A stretch of 64,000 nt of DNA, taken from the NCBI GenBank assembly GCA_037447655.1, contig JBBHKE010002877.1, positions 112,176-176,175 of the forward strand. The letters run 5' to 3'. Shown piece by piece: positions 63,063 through 64,000 of this stretch (the first letter of the stretch is position 1; the number at the start of each line of letters is the position of its first letter). This DNA is from Zygnema cylindricum (lineage: Eukaryota; Streptophyta; Zygnematophyceae; Zygnematales; Zygnemataceae). Under the pieces are notes generated by a model, which searched no databases, was not told the DNA's origin, and saw only the letters and a program-made list of their open reading frames with translations. Position numbers and translations under genes: made by a program.

Positions 63063-64000
63063 TGTGTTCTCAGTTCCACCACAGAATACAAAGTTAGAAT
63101 ATGAGTTTTGGATAACATTCCCCACTTTGACATTCCCTTAGAAATGCAGCCACCCTAGCAGGCAAAAACTCCAACCAACTACACCCTTGTGTAGACTGGA
63201 CTCCCTTGAGTTTGCAGCAAAAAGAATCACTGAAAATGGTCAAGTGAGTTAATAGTTATGGCTGCTCAAAGTTAACCTTTTATACAAAGTGCTCTCTAGG
63301 CGAGAGGCGGCTATCTACCAAATTTTCTAAGTCCTATCTCTCTCTAAAACTCTATCTATTGCTGTACGGCACCAATCACAATACTTTGTTGTACAGAAAA
63401 AGTACAGGTGTAGGTGTACTTTCTGTATGGCCATCGTACGACATAACCAAAAAGCCGACACATGCCATATCCGGATTTGTTCCCGTAATCTCCGGAGTTG
63501 CCGTAATCCAAAGTGATTGTGCCACGTGTCATTTGACTTGGCGATGACAAAAAAACGCCAAATCGCCCATTCCGCGATCTCGGCACCCATCGTGGCCGTT
63601 CGATCAAATCTGACATTCAATTCTACCCGTTGAAAATATGTGCGCGGTATTTGTTTCGCGAAGTACCGTAAACCGTACTCTTTGAAACTGTATCTATGTA
63701 CTAAGAATCTATTCGCGACGTTAAATGAATTTGTCTACGCGTACATGTTTTATTAATTATCTAACCCTATAAAGTTCAGCACTGGTCTACACGAAACGGG
63801 CAAAGCTAACGGCTACAAGTAATCTGACGGACGGTAGGTACCAGGATCAATTCATGGGTCCGTAAATCTCCTTTTGGTAAGTCTACCAATTTCCACTCTT
63901 GTCTCACTAGAAGGCCTAGGCAGCCATGGCTCTAACTCCGTATCCAGCCTTCAGTGACTACAACAAGTGTGGGGGCTTGAAAAAAGGAGTTTGGAGGAAA
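63063..64000 (-). repeat. Copia-type LTR, cut by the window end
   Basis: TGTGTTCTCAGTTCCACCACAGAATAC, then TAGACTGGACTCCCTTGAG, AAAGAATCACTGAAAATGG, the CGTACGACATAACC block and TTCAGTGACTACAACAAGTGTGGGGG: the same block order as the copia-1 LTR, diverged. The sequence left of it lacks the tRNA-Met-like primer site of copia-1. Confidence 0.8.

Overview
The window is wall-to-wall transposable elements from a eukaryotic nuclear genome, most likely a streptophyte (a green alga of the land-plant lineage or an early-diverging plant). The case rests on Ty3/gypsy- and Ty1/copia-type retrotransposons, an intron-containing hAT transposon, several MITE families, plant-type TTTAGGG-like boxes, and gypsy-type elements that carry a cytosine-5 DNA methyltransferase (DNMT), an arrangement reported before from charophytes and dinoflagellates. 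I see no convincing host gene, rRNA gene, canonical tRNA or CRISPR array. A 10-base N gap lies at 31710-31719.

The centrepiece is a group of gypsy-like retrotransposons, here called A (1-6902, +), A' (8610-22124, +) and B (minus strand; left copy 22137-31709, right copy 35864-40767). Their combined domain order is gag (two CCHC knuckles) - aspartic protease - DNMT - reverse transcriptase - RNase H - DDE integrase - PHD finger. The DNMT sits between protease and RT in A' and in B, on opposite strands. The PHD finger is the C-terminal extension of integrase, where many related elements carry a chromodomain.

The ends of these elements do not look like ordinary LTRs. In all three families the 3' end reads B1-A2-B2. 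B1 and B2 are equal-length direct repeats (223, 191 and 266 nt), and the B1/A2 boundary always reads GACA-NN-TGTC. B2 stops exactly at that GACA. In the one 5' end fully visible (right B copy) the terminus is A1 alone, starting TGTC, with no B segment. This A1 ... B1-A2-B2 layout resembles the split direct repeats of Ngaro/PAT elements, yet these elements encode a DDE integrase and no visible tyrosine recombinase. Element A also has a 16-nt sequence at the primer-binding position that is perfectly complementary to its own 5' region, which points to Tf1-like self-priming.

A nearly intact Ty1/copia element (11171-17607, minus) is nested in the RT of A'. It has 1047-bp LTRs differing at three positions noticed, the 5-bp target duplication GAGGC, and a primer site matching the anticodon arm of initiator tRNA-Met (copia-type half-tRNA priming). 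Its gag start codon lies inside the 5' LTR. One TGA falls in the protease D-S-G motif. A decayed relative lies at 40768-46195, and further LTR pieces lie at 31985-32086, 34806-35863, 50529-51230 and 63063-64000.

The right third (46-63 kb) is DNA-transposon territory: TA-flanked MITEs with CACCGCC-type ends (a three-copy cluster at 47291-48242), an autonomous-looking hAT element with split transposase exons and internal tandem duplications (about 55020-59084), two hAT derivatives (one with a perfect 8-bp TSD), a TAA-flanked Harbinger-like MITE at 60329-61068, and a 1.7-kb fold-back structure around it. Most coding regions carry nonsense or frameshift lesions, several consistent with C-to-T decay.
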